DNA of 64,000 nucleotides from Albula goreensis (GCA_022829145.1 CM040742.1:13124131-13188130); one strand, 5' to 3'; positions 43,222 to 54,612 are shown, numbered from the stretch's first letter. Program-made: numbers and translations. The notes: a model not told the origin generated them from the sequence alone.

Positions 43222-43246
43222 TGGGACTACAGCTCCCAAGATGCAC
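43222..43246. promoter_or_regulatory. ZNF143/STAF-like binding site
   Basis: GGACTACAGCTCCCAAGATG followed by CA closely fits the extended ZNF143 (Staf) site ACTACAACTCCCAGRATGCA, a pattern known from snRNA and other promoters and at chromatin loop anchors. No transcription unit can be seen beside it. It may instead be part of a repeat carrying the same word. Confidence 0.45.
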
Positions 43247-43850
43247 AGTTGTACTATGAAGATGTGCCTTAATCCATACTCTGAGGGTCCTGGAAATGTT
43301 TTCATTTTGGTTCCTTGACCATGGCTCATAGGAGGGTCAGGGGTTGATGGCAAGATGACACATGTTTGAGGAACTTCACTCCGGAAAATGCATTATCATA
43401 CCAAAAAGGATGATATAATACAGAACAATACAGAGAAAAAGTATTAAATTCATGTATAATGAAATATGACGATGGTGTATTCAGTCAAGTTAAGAGTATT
43501 ATTTCTTCCATTTGAATTAAAGGTAGGGTGTGCCTGAGGGCCTGCATATTATTTGCCACAGAAAGGCCTCAAGTGGACAAATAAAACATTAGACTAACAT
43601 TAAAACAAATAAAACATTAGGTAACATTAGACTGCCATTGTTTCTATCTGACTACTTTTTTCCATTTCATACCGGATTTATTAATGCATGCATCCTGTGC
43701 CAAGATAAAGGCATGCCCCCCACCAGATAAAAATGAGTAATAAAAATGTATATATATATATATATACAATATGTACAAAGTAGTGTCAGAAATATGAATT
43801 GTGAATAGAACTTGAATAAAGAACATTGGGATCCTTTCAAATGAGGGAAG
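43247..43850. other. Stretch without recognised genes
   Basis: AT-rich sequence. A small local duplication ATAAAACATTAG lies near 43581 and 43610, and an alternating TA run at 43749-43766. No gene is seen. Confidence 0.4.
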
Positions 43851-44560
43851 AGAACCACCTCATCAATCAAGTCATGTTCGTTAAAGGTTACATTTCCCAC
43901 GTCAGGAAAATATATTCCTCGGAAGCAGCGAATAAAAAAGTAATTATCCTTTATCATCAGGCAGAGGAGACTGACATAATTAGGTTTTGTTTGAAGCTGA
44001 TTTGAGCTTCCTGTCTCGCGGGATTTAATATATCTCAGAATCGTTTGGATGTCACAGGCAAAAATGTGCTTATTTAATTTCTGAACGCAGCACTGGGTGA
44101 GCGGAAGCCAGACAGCATGCGCGTGCTGTTCTACGTACGTGTAGTTATTGGTAAGTAATTTGCGTTTCAGTGGCGTGTCACATGTTCGCCATTCATCAAC
44201 TTCCCTCGGGATGCCGCACGAAGAGGGTCTCTTTTTGTCTGCCAGCATTAAAGAGCTGCCAGGGAAAGTTAAGAAAACGTGAATTTACACATATACAGGA
44301 GATAAGCTATAGCATTATGAAGCTCGATGATGACAAAAAATAGAACCTGTGTGAAAACATCTTCATCCTGCCGCGCGAACATCTGAAACTAGTTTTAAGC
44401 GTCTCTCTTCACCGAGAAAGATGCCTCTCAACTCCGCCGGCATTCCTGGATTTGCATACCCATGTTGCGCCTCTAGAAAATGATTACAACCGTCTCCCGG
44501 TCGCGCTGTGATAGCAGGGGTACACTAACGGTGGATGTTGAAGGAATTGTTTGCGCTTGT
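43850..44560. promoter_or_regulatory. Candidate conserved non-coding block
   Basis: Clean CpG-containing block with 'GCGGGATTTAATATATCTC' near 44019, 'TTCTACGTACGTGTAGTT' near 44129 (palindromic TACGTA), GTAAGTAATTTGCG near 44150 and 'CCAGCATTAAAGAGC' near 44243. A 193-codon minus-strand frame crosses it (43667-44248) but shows no domain I know. Read as a CNE cluster. Confidence 0.45.
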
Positions 44561-45619
44561 CACGTTCGTGTATTACAGCGGGTGAATCTGACTCCTGCAC
44601 AGTCTGAGTCAGTGGATGTGTCTCTGTAAATCAGAAATACCTGTTCGAAATCCTGGAACGTACGCTGCTTGATCCTAGCAGAAAATTGAATTTGAAATTA
44701 CTTTGACAGATGAAATTACCCAGCTGACAACAAGTTTATAGGTTTCCCTTGGGTGTACTAGAAACAAAAGGCTGTCCTGAATCAATGCAGGTTTCACACA
44801 GAAAAGTAACCTGATGCTTTTGTATTCATATTTAAACAAAATTATTGATTTAGGAATTCATATAATTGTTTCATTTCTATTATTTCAGTGTTATCCTTAT
44901 TTGGTCACACTTGACCTCCACACCCCTGCCCAGCTGCAATTGACCATTGCTTTTTAATGGACGGAATGAGTGCAGTCAATCACTTGATCTCAATCCTAGG
45001 CTCTCCACTTTCATGTTTGCAGTGGAGAAGAGTATGGGGTTGGAATGGATAGGCCCAAGGTTTGAAGCGCAAAAGCATAGCTCTTAAAAGCCAAACACGG
45101 GTAGGGTGTCATGATATATGAGTATTTCCACGTTGGTGTGGAGTGTGACTGAAAACACGACGGTTCCCATCACCAATCCTATTACCTGGCCTCTTCTTCT
45201 CTCTCTCTCCTCATAGCGGTTGGGGGATGGGGGCAGAAATACTCAAGAAATCTATTTACATGATTTATATGAGGACGACTGTGTGCGGTCGGCAGGAGCT
45301 ATCTTTTATTTATGAAGGCTTGCGCAGTAAAGCACCCAGATGTTAAGCTGTGCCAGGGATCTCATCTTCCGCAGGAGTCGTTGTGGGAGCCATAAAGCAA
45401 CACGGCGGGAAGGGAGAGGCATGAGGACGCCACGTTCCGCCCCTCTCCTTTTACAGCCATGAACGAAAACGCGTGCCGTGGCTTTGCGCTAAAACAAAGC
45501 AAAGGATCTATTTTGTTAAATTGTGAGACATTATGGTACTGTTCAGGGCAGATACGGTTGGGAGGGGGAGGAGGGGTGGATCTAGAGTGTCCTTACCTGC
45601 TCTGCTCATGGCTGGCTAT
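44561..45619. other. Stretch without recognised genes
   Basis: Mixed sequence; parts near 45240-45480 are CpG-containing and may be conserved. A GGAGGGGGAGGAGGGG run lies near 45560. No gene or repeat family recognised. Confidence 0.35.
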
Positions 45620-45643
45620 GGGTTTTTATATATATAAAAACCC
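45620..45643. repeat. 24-bp perfect palindrome
   Basis: GGGTTTTTATATATATAAAA plus ACCC is its own complement over all 24 bases; a single bulged C allows TATG/CATA to extend the stem. It sits directly before a SINE head at 45648. Cruciform-forming potential. Confidence 0.85.
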
Positions 45644-45647
45644 CATA

Positions 45648-45840
45648 CAGCAGCAGTGTAGTCTAATGGTTAGGGAGCTGGGCTTATGTTTCAAGCACAG
45701 TTCCCAGGGCAGCGCTACTGTTGTTCCCTGTGAGTATTGTACTTCAGATGAATTCCTTCAGTAAGTATTAGGCAGTCTGATAAACATGCCTAAGTGTGAT
45801 GCTGTATATATCACAATTACCCTTACATTTGTAAATATAT
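45648..45840 (+). repeat. tRNA-derived SINE with L2-type tail, decayed
   Basis: 'CAGCAGTGTAGTCTAATGGT' then TAGGGAGCTGGGCTTATG is the best preserved box A side in the window. CACAGTTCCCAGGGCAGCGC, 'ACTGTTGTTCCCTGTGAG' and CTTCAGTAAGTATTAGGC follow. The tail is represented by GATAAACATGCCTAAGTGTG and CCCTTACATTTGTAA. Confidence 0.75.
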
Positions 45841-46230
45841 AACTGCAAAAAAGAAACAACAACTTCTGAAGATCTTAATTGTGGGTAGCCTAAATTAAAC
45901 AAAAAACCTTTCTTTTAAATCTATAATTAAAAAAAACCTATTTTTAATCATTACTTCATTTTTTTCGTGATTTAGGAAGACCTTCTTTGTGGTGTCTAAA
46001 CGCCCTGCAAATGTGTTTCTGTGGTCATGTTGGAACGGTTCATTCTGTGAAATGGGGCAGTTTCAGCCCAAGTGATGCTAGCAGTGTGGCTGTGGGGTGA
46101 CAGAAGTGCAGCTCGAGTAGAAACACGTGAACCGTGGAGCAAAAAATGGCTCATGCTACCGACCAGGATCATTATAGCCCCAAACCACTGAAAACCAGAA
46201 CGCATGTCATTTGAAATGCTGCGCTTGACT
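45841..46230. other. AT-rich linker, no gene seen
   Basis: A and T runs, with no recognised repeat or coding frame. Confidence 0.4.
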
Positions 46231-47230
46231 TTTTTTTTTACAGGCCGTGCAGTTGTAAGGTTTCATTTTAGGGTTTGAATTTCAAGCACCATAAAACCGG
46301 CGCATGTTATCTCTCGCTCCAGGTAATTACGTTCTAACATTTTTTTCTTTTCCATGAAACGTGTCCTTTTTTCTGGGTAGTGCTCAACTGCCGTGTTGGG
46401 GCTTTAATTCCTGAGGTAGAGGCTGTCGATTAAAAAAATCAGCGAGGCACACAAAGTTCATTTGAGATCTAATTCATGCAGCTAATAAGGGGGGAAAATC
46501 TCTTCAAATGAGAGCAGGGACTGTGTCAGACAAATCAAAAGGATATTTTTGTATTGTCATGTTTAATGGGAAAAACATGAAACGGGCTCTGCACACATAA
46601 ATTGTTCCTCTCAGAGCTCTACCACCAAAGTGGCATGTCACGTTTGTTTGGCTCTGCGATTGTCATAAAATTGTAAGCACAGATGCATGCTTTACGCATT
46701 CTGGTCAGCACGGCGGCAGTCTGTAGGTGGAAAAGTGAAGACCCAACCCATCGGAAATGCCCACATCAGTTGGCATTAGAGACAGCATTGCTTTGCATTT
46801 TCCAAGCTCAGAAGCCGTTGAGCGCAATTGAATTAGTTCTCTCCAACTTAAAGCTTGTGCGTCACTTTGTTGTTCCCCGATAACGCTCCGCCGCCAGCTT
46901 AAATAAAGATCTCTCAGCCTACAGCTGTGTGTGGAAGCTAAGCGCCGCTGCTCAGAGACCCGCAGCCCCGGGCTGGGCAGAACGGCCCAGATCAAACGCT
47001 CGGTGTAGGTGAAGCCCGACTGCCGCATGAGGCTGAACGGCTGTTCCTGTCTGCGCATGACAGAAAAGCTCCTTCTCGCAGCTCGAGGAGCGTCTGTTGT
47101 GCGGGTGTGCGAGGTGCGAGGCTTTGTTGTAAAGCCGTAAGCACAAAAAATGAAACAGGAAACAAAGCCACCTCAGAGCACCAGAGAGCAATTATTGATA
47201 AATGTCAGACAGACGGACTTGGAAAGGGAT
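46230..47230. promoter_or_regulatory. Candidate conserved non-coding cluster
   Basis: A kilobase of clean sequence. Words include 'AGTTCATTTGAGATCTAATT' near 46456, 'CATGCAGCTAATAAGG' near 46476, GACAAATCAAAAGGATATTT near 46529, TTGAATTAGTTCTCTCCAAC near 46828 and 'GAGCAATTATTGATAAATG' near 47187. CpG is frequent at 46885-47060. Frames up to 117 codons on the minus strand have no domain pattern. Read as two or more CNEs. Confidence 0.45.
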
Positions 47231-47399
47231 CACAGCTTTAGCTGTGCTCTTCGGTAGCACTTGGCGGTCTGGCTAGGCTGGTTTTGGCTTTGCAGTCTGG
47301 CTAAGGCATTGCTTCCTTATGCAGCTGGTGCTTGCAGTTAAGAGTCAAAATCACTGAGGAAATTCTCACAAACAAAATGAAAATGTATGTGCCAAGAGG

Positions 47400-47870
47400 C
47401 CGTCTGAAGCTACATTTCAAATATGCGTAATGGGACCATCACATTTTAATCTGCAGAGTGTGTGCAGCAGGCTTCAAAAAAAAAAAAACACTATTTATGG
47501 AACCATTAGGAAATTGTACGTAGCCAGGATGTGTGGCCATGCACAAAATGTTAGGCACAAAAATAATTTATTTTTGGCTAATGGGATTTTGCCGGGTCGG
47601 GGCCCTGGCAGTGTGTGTTTGCCGCGCCCGCTGTGTGTGAATTATTAAAGGGATCTTGAATGGCTGCTAATGGTTTGGACAATAGACAAGACAAACAAAG
47701 GGATGGATTCCCAGACAGAGGAGGGCTGGGGGTTTCTTCCTTCACCGTAATTTCTCTTTCGCCAAAGGTCTTAATGTAATCTCGCGCTGTTTGCTGTTAG
47801 ATTAGAGAAGGTCATTTGCATTTCTCAGCCTTAGCCTTGTTTCTATCGCACACACACTGAGTTGCGCCTT
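47400..47870. promoter_or_regulatory. Candidate conserved non-coding block
   Basis: 'CATCACATTTTAATCTGCAG' near 47437, CTATTTATGGAACCATTAGG near 47491, 'AAAATAATTTATTTTTGGC' near 47560, 'GGCTAATGGGATTTTGCCGG' near 47577 and GAAGGTCATTTGCATTTCTC near 47807 with a perfect octamer ATTTGCAT. Strong CNE texture. Confidence 0.5.
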
Positions 47871-47970
47871 GGTGGTCAGGCTAGACAGAGAACAGGAGAG
47901 GGGAAGAGAAGGTGGATGTAGCTCGAGAGTGAAATATGAATTGACAAGCTTGGATCTGGCTTCAATGATT

Positions 47971-48150
47971 GAAAGCAATGTAGCGTAATCAGTAGCTGGG
48001 CGTGTAACTAGAGGTTGAAGGTTTGATTCCCACTTAGGGCACTGCTGTTGTACCCCATGAGCAACTTACTTCACCCACATTTCTCCAGTAAACATCAAGC
48101 AGCATGAATAGATACTGTGCAAAAATATAAGCTGTATAAAAATAAGGACA
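47971..48150 (+). repeat. tRNA-derived SINE, body partly preserved
   Basis: 'GCAATGTAGCGTAATCAGTA', 'GCTGGGCGTGTAACTAGAGG', 'GAAGGTTTGATTCCCACTTA' (box B-like), 'GGGCACTGCTGTTGTACCCC' and 'ATGAGCAACTTACTTCACCC' follow the family order closely. The tail is decayed into AT-rich sequence. Confidence 0.78.
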
Positions 48151-49090
48151 ATATTAAGTGATATTATTGTGAATGGGAGAGCACTCTTTGAATGAGATAT
48201 AGCCTATGCATGTTTGTGTGACTGAGTGTGTTATTAGAAGAATGGTACTTTTGGCATTCTGTCAAACCCTCAGCCTTTCTATGTGATTGGGTTGGGTGAG
48301 AAATCAATGGGGCTCAATGAGGGGCATCAGGCATAGTGAAATCTATAATAGAGGGGCTGTGAAATGGGAACAAAATGGCCTGAGAGGTCTGATACACAGA
48401 AATGTCAACATTTTTTTTTTTTCATTTACATAAACCAAGAGTAGAGAAACCCAGCGGTACCATTTTAATTTCTGTTAAGTCTGTTATGGAGAAATCCTCT
48501 GAACATTTGAACAATTCACTCAAGTATAGTTAGCAGTTATCATATACAGTGAAAGTATGTGAGCCTTTTCTTGGAACTCATACTGTCTCCAAACAGAATT
48601 TAAATTCTTTCAGTGAGACCGCAAGATGGAAGTTTGCAAGGAGAACATTGTCCTTATCCATCAAATCCAACTGATCCCCCAAGTTCGATGAAGGAGAAGG
48701 AAGAGGAAGAAAGAGGAATCCAAGGACAACATTTTTCTGAGAGATCAATCTGACTTTAATATTTGTCAGATTATGATGTGTATTGATCCAAACCTAAATA
48801 TGCTGTAGGAATGGACTGAAATAAAAGAGAAAAATACATTATATTTGACAGTACAGTATAAGATATAATGTGTGATACACAGGTGAGTGTACTCATTTGC
48901 TTTTGCCTTACGATTTCACTGAGGTTGCACCATCACCCAAGGGTTTGCAGGGAGTAGCGGAGACCTAAGCTAACTCAGAGCATTCCACCATGTTGATATT
49001 AGTCTGGGCCTACAGCTGCCTACTGCTCCCTTGTCAGTGAGAGATCTGGCCATAGCCACTAATGGAGGAGTAACTGTATCATCACATTAT
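48151..49090. other. Stretch without recognised genes
   Basis: AT-rich with a T run at 48411-48422 and a purine run near 48684-48716 (GAAGGAGAAGGAAGAGGAAG). No gene or repeat family recognised. Confidence 0.4.
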
Positions 49091-49860
49091 TTACCAAGGC
49101 AGATCAGCAGAGGAAGATGGAGGCGGGCCATCGCTAACTCGGTCTATGCCACCCCAACACAGACGTGGGCAATTTACATCCTCCTTTGACGAAGTAACAC
49201 TGCCGAGGCACGGTTCAGCGTCTCCCGCTGCTAATTAACGAGACATACGCTAATGGGTTTGTGTAGTGTTGGGTAATCAGGCCTGCTTTGCATACCCTGG
49301 GCCACAGCGAGTTTGCCGCTCATTGTTAAAGTCTGGAAGCAGCGGGCGCAGCCGAGGGGAGTGTCAATTACGCTGAAAGATGACCAAAAAAAAGCATATC
49401 ATGGTTTTTGTTTTTCAGCCCGTTGCTGCTTCACATCATGAGGGTGCAGATCCCTCATTCTCCATGAATCCTACAAAAGCCAAAAGTCCAGAGAAGCAGC
49501 AGAGTTCCTGGGCCACAGATGGCTGTTTTCTCATCGAGCGGCCATTACATTTTAATTACCATCAGATTAGATTGGAATGGCACAGAGCTGTTTGTGTCGA
49601 ACAAGAAACAATCAACAAGAGACCTGAGGTACACACATCAGGCCCTGGCCAAGCTGCAAGGCTGCCACTATGGGTTTGTTGTGAGTCACTGCAGTATGGT
49701 GTCGGTACAGGGCATCCATATTTCCCCAGGCTCAGCACAGAACACGATCAAAATTAATAATGTCATATGCAGCCAAAGCCTAAGCTTGAGATATCTGTTG
49801 ACGAGAAGAATTGTTTTTGTTTTTTAATTTTTCTGAATTTTGTTTGTTAGCCCTCTCACC
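49090..49860. promoter_or_regulatory. Candidate conserved non-coding block (one longer open frame inside)
   Basis: CpG-containing clean sequence with 'CTGCTAATTAACGAGAC' near 49229, 'ACGCTAATGGGTTTG' near 49247 and CATTACATTTTAATTACCAT near 49543. A frame of 102 codons (49519-49827) begins inside it and reads as a more even peptide than others in the window, but no family is recognised. CNE is the preferred reading. Confidence 0.45.
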
Positions 49861-50552
49861 ACATCAAAAAACCCTCTCCCGTCAACTTGGGGTAAATGTG
49901 ATATTTTATCAAAGTTTTTAGGTATGATCATGTGTATATGTTGCAGAATTATATCTATATATATTCACAACAGTATATATTAGTGTAAAGATTTGTCATT
50001 TTAATCTAAACTCTACAATGTATGGATACATAATGCATGACAGTGGAGATCATCAATACCTCGTCAAACATATGCTGTGTATTGTCATAAATTTGGTACA
50101 TTGCAACATATTAACTATACAGGTAAACAATGTGCTGTATATGTAATACAGTACATTCCCTTTAGATTGAATGTAATAGTTGACATGAATTGCCGTAGAC
50201 TGGAGGCCTCATTGGTATCTGCCTTTCTGTAGTAGGAAGTCCACGAGAAGGATAACAAGGTGACAGCCTACACGGGCTAATTAGTTCCAACACATGAGCC
50301 GTTACCACTGCAAGCAGCAAAGTGCTTTTTAAAAAGGTCTTCATTAGGGTAGGAAACATCAGCTAAGGTTAAAAAAAGGTAAAGATAAAAGACAAGTATT
50401 GTGTGGAAACACCTTGAGAGGGGGAACATCCTTTAGTAGCGACCACGAATTTGTCAAAATATGCCAAATTTACACTCCTGAGAAGGGAAACACTGCACAG
50501 CTTCGACCTGCAAAAAATACAAACGTTCACGTGAGCTCTCAAATTTCTTGAG
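49861..50552. other. AT-rich stretch, no gene seen
   Basis: AT-rich with ATATCTATATATATTC near 49950. No gene or repeat family recognised. Confidence 0.4.
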
Positions 50553-50690
50553 GTGCTTAAAGACCCGCTACAGCCAAATGTACCCCCTGATTTTACTTGA
50601 AGAAACGCTCATGAAACTGAGGCAGAGAACAGTGATGCAACGGAGCAATTTATGGAACTCGTTGGAAAAGTAACGCCTCTTCATTTGTGG
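50553..50690 (+). repeat. Dispersed repeat family R1, copy 3
   Basis: GCTTAAAGACCCGCTACAGC, GAAACGCTCATGAAACTGAG, 'GAGGCAGAGAACAGTGATGC' near-form, 'TTATGGAACTCGTTGGAAAA' and 'GTAACGCCTCTTCAT' match the first half of the copy at 41917 in order. The second half is absent or unrecognisable. Confidence 0.6.
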
Positions 50691-50799
50691 TAACAGGATA
50701 GCTACATCACATGTGTAAAATAGTTGAGAAATCCTGTACCTCCTCAGACCCCCCCACTGTTGACCCTGAAGCAGACCTGCAAGCAGACAGCTGTGTTTG

Positions 50800-51420
50800 T
50801 CCACATTTGTATCCTAAGGTTGGCGTGGACCCTCATTGCTATTCATTAGAATGGAGCATAATTTTAAATCAGTCTGTAAAAGAGCTTTCTGGCTCCTGTC
50901 ACGTGGTTGCAAAGTATATAAATGGATTTTTGTCAACCAGAAAAGAGCAATCAAAAAAGTCCCATCACTTCCATATTTATTGCAGATTAAAAAACGTTTT
51001 TAAAAGGGACAAAGCCATAAATACAGAGAACACTCGCCACTGTCGTCTGTAGATAATTAGTTGATATATTGGAGCCCGGAAGATGTTAACCAGTCATTGA
51101 GTTGTTCAGATAAACGGCGCAATTATCATGCTAATTTTGGCGCATGGAGCCCTTCCGCTGCTCGCATGTGAGTGTTATAAACACAAAGGGCAGGATGCAA
51201 TCAAATGTACTCACAAGACTTTGCGATGCAACGTCATTTCTTTGTGTGTGTCATATTTTATTGGAGACAAGCAAACACACAATTCCATATGCCCTTAAAG
51301 AAACAAAAATCAGTTTGGATTGAATTGCTTATGACCTTAAAGAGACTAAGAGGATTTGAGTGGCACAGGGACGATTTAGGGGATCACTGTAAATGCCGTT
51401 GATTACAGCCCCATGAATGT
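50800..51420. promoter_or_regulatory. Candidate conserved non-coding cluster
   Basis: Six hundred clean bases with a CACGTG E-box at 50900-50905, 'CCATATTTATTGCAGATTAA' near 50971, 'GATAATTAGTTGATATATTG' near 51051, 'CAATTATCATGCTAATTTTG' near 51119 and 'CTTATGACCTTAAAGAG' near 51328. No repeat match. One of the best CNE candidates by texture. Confidence 0.5.
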
Positions 51421-52137
51421 AGAGAGATGAATGCTTATGTTAAGATTATTTTCTGTTTTTTCATTTTTCCCCCTTATTTTTCCCCCACCAGTGCCATCAG
51501 AGGAACCCAAACTCAATCTATACTCCGTTCCTGTATTTGCCTTGCTTCTCCCCAGTTTTGCCCTGGACTGAGCCAATGGTTGCCTTGCCAGTGCATACCT
51601 CGGGCCATACCGCTTTTCCTGGTGGACACACGGATGTTCACATGTATCTATTCTAACATGATGTCATCAGCGTAGTAAGAAAATCTTTGAAATCCCAAAG
51701 AACACATTATTCAAGTGTTCGTCACACTGTGTTTTTGAATAGAGCAATGAAACAAATCTCAAAAAATCATAAAATACACAGTGTTACAGAGATACAGTGT
51801 TTTCTGGTGGTGCTGACGATATTCTCCTTTGTCTGTGATTTTTCCTATATTTTTTTCGTCATATTTACGCAAGTGGGGCGCATTTTTTTCGCTTGTTGGT
51901 CTTTGTTTCTTTGGCTGTCGCGGGAGCGGCGGTAAATCTCTTAAGAGCTGCTGTCATATCCGCGGCAGCCTTCCTCCGCTCGTGTCAACCAATGCGCGGC
52001 AACGTCTGCCTCGCTCACAACATCCACTCAGCAAGAAAGGGAGGTCAAACAACCAAACCACTTGTGCTGTGCTGCTTTTTATTTATTCATTTGTCTCACC
52101 GGTTTTACTTTAAAAGCCCTGGACTGAGACCATTAGG
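51421..52137. other. Mixed stretch, part CNE-like
   Basis: T- and C-rich near 51450-51490, then AT-rich. A short CpG-rich part at 51875-52025 (CGCGGGAGCGGCGG-like words) may be regulatory. No gene recognised. Confidence 0.35.
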
Positions 52138-52495
52138 GTTTGTGTGTGCGTGTTGGTCTGTGTGTCTGTGTGTGCACTTGCATATCCATACCTGTTTGTG
52201 TGTGTATTTTTGTCTTTGTGTGTGCTCGTCCACTTGCATGTGTTTGTTTCTGTGTGCCTGTGAGCTTAAATATTGGTATGTATGTTTTCTTGCATGTGTG
52301 TGCGCACACTAACATACCCATGTGTGTATGTGTTTTGTGAGCATTTTTGTGAGTATTTTTGCATGTGTGTGTGCGTATGATTGCGTGCATGTGCGTGTGT
52401 GTGTGTGTGTGTGTGTATGAGTGTGTGCATGCGCGTGTGTGTGCGTGTGTGTGTATGCGTGTGCGTATGAGTGTGTGCATGTGTGTGTCTATAAT
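52138..52495. repeat. Interrupted GT tract
   Basis: TGTG runs are interrupted by TGTTTGTGTG, TTTTTGTCTTTG and GCATG words; a purer part lies at 52388-52415. Both strands show His/Thr or Cys/Val frames. Confidence 0.92.
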
Positions 52496-53094
52496 AGATC
52501 AAAAGCTTCTCAGAGCCTGGTCTGTAAGAACTCCTTCAGAACCCCTCACACAGCCTGCACTCTGACCCCAGCTGTGCACTGCAATGACATGTCCATTTGC
52601 TTAGTGCTGGCATTTCCTGGTGCAATTCAGAGCCCACCTCCCACCCCTTTACTAACTAACCCTCACACCCCCCCCAGCCCCACAACAACTACTGACCTTA
52701 GCATGTGCCCTGTGTGTTGGAATGTGTGTGTCCTCTTTGTCATTTGTTTTTTTTTTTTTTTTTTGAGGGGGAGGATAGTAATGGGGGTTTAGCCAAAAAT
52801 TATCCATCTTTCAAATTCCCCCTCACAGCAAGTGAGAAGCGTTTCCCCTATGTCACTTGTGTTTCCATATGGACCACTGTGGTTTACATTGACTACTTCT
52901 GATACAATATAATCATGTTTACAGAAACAGTGAGAAGGAGAGAGAGACAGAGAGGGGGGTGAGGCATCAGGGTGAGGGCACACATATCCTTCTTGGCCCC
53001 CCGTCCATCTGGTGGGGATGTTTGCGCAGTCTTTATCCTCACAGAGTGTGAAGCTAAACATACATTCATTTGAATTTAAAATGACAAAGTAACG
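52496..53094. other. Stretch without recognised genes
   Basis: C-rich tract near 52634-52685 and a T run at 52747-52764. No gene or family recognised. Confidence 0.4.
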
Positions 53095-53560
53095 TGGGAA
53101 TGACAAAACCAGGCCATTCAGCCCATCTAGGGTTCATCATTTACCTACGTTCTAAAGAGCATCCAGCACTGTGTCAAGCCTGGACTTGAACACCAAGGGT
53201 CTCTGCCTCCACTACATGACCCGGCTAGCTGTTCCAAACGTTGACAGCTGTCTGTGTGAAGCATGCTTTCTGATCGCAGCTCAGAACTGACCTCAAACTA
53301 ATGTCCATCCACACATCCTCTCTCATGCTGCCAGAACTCAGCCTGAATAATCATCCATATTTCATCTTGATAAGCCTTGAAAGCTTCACCTTCCGCCCGT
53401 GCTCCACTCTCTGAATGGCTGTGTCAGGTAAGATGTCTCCATCGACCCCCGTATCTATTTAAGTAAAACGGTCCTGTGAGGACAGCACTCTCAAGCTCCA
53501 CCTTGTCCACTCTCTAAACATCCTGTTAATGTGGTGAGGGCATAGTCAGAACTTCCCCTT
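53095..53560 (-). repeat. Dispersed repeat family R6, reversed copy 2 (longest)
   Basis: 'AACCAGGCCATTCAGCCCAT', 'CTAGGGTTCATCATTTACCT', 'AAAGAGCATCCAGCACTGTG', 'CAAGCCTGGACTTGAACACC', 'CTGCCTCCACTACATGACCC' and 'AGCTGTCTGTGTGAAGCATG' are in family order. It extends further than the copy at 34370. No protein-like frame survives. From memory the family is widespread in fish; its name is not recalled. Confidence 0.72.
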
Positions 53561-54612
53561 CACCTCAAAGTCACATCAGTGTTTGTGCGGTTGGTGATTG
53601 ATGCTGTAAATGGATTCATGTGTGTATGCTTGATAACACGTCAGGATCCACAATGGATGGGCCAGGGGTCAGGCAGCATGATTGTATTAGCGACTTGTCC
53701 TCTTTGTAGAGAGCATTTAGCGTCAGGGTGGGGGAGGGGGAGGAGGGGACATACCTATATGACGGTTACAGAGGATTTGTAACCAGGAGGTGGTGCAGGT
53801 CAGGGTGGGCTGTGGGGTGTGTGGGAGGGTCACAAATGGACCCCCCAGGCAGGACTTAGATTATCAGAGCTGACCCCTCTCAACCTCCCCTCTGTACCCC
53901 AGTGAAAGGAAACCCTAAAACCTCTAATGTAACTCGGAAACCTTCACTTTGTCTCTGACATGTCGCCTCCAGGCTCCCCAGCCACCTGCCCCACCGCCCC
54001 CCCAACCCCCACCCTCATCCTTACTGCCGACCCCACAAAGGTTCTTTTAACCGAGCTGAGAACTCACGGGAGACCCGAGATCTCTTTGTTATGCCACTTT
54101 TAAAATCTTTTTTCACCTTTCTTAACATCAGACAGCTTTTCAGTATGATTTGGCAAAATGATCAGAATCGATGTTGTGTTCTTGACTCATTTTTGATATG
54201 TTAAAAAGTATGGATTACTTCTGCAGCATATATGTGATCTTGTCAAAATGCAGTGGAACTAATAACAAATAATTAAATCCTGACTTAACTTAGTGAACTA
54301 ACGTACTTAAAACTCTCCGTATATGAATTAATTACAGGTACGTCCGGAGCTTGTCCATCCAGTATAAAAGATTCCTTTTCTGAAACACAAAGAACAACAG
54401 ACCTGTATGTATCAGCCTTTTTCCCAGTGGGGCGCTTTCATGGGGTCTTTAATAAACTTATGTGGGTGAGAACAGACAGCTGTTTGTGACAGCTTGACAG
54501 GTTTTAGTTGTCAGCCTCTCTGACCAATGAGATTGCAGGAACTGGGAGCTCCCCCTTGGGACTCCATTAGTGGGAGGCTCAAAGAGCCGTCATTAGCCAT
54601 GTGTGTCTCTCT
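53561..54612. other. Stretch without recognised genes
   Basis: G- and C-rich near 53725-53745 and 53970-54020, then AT-rich. No gene or repeat family recognised. Confidence 0.4.
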
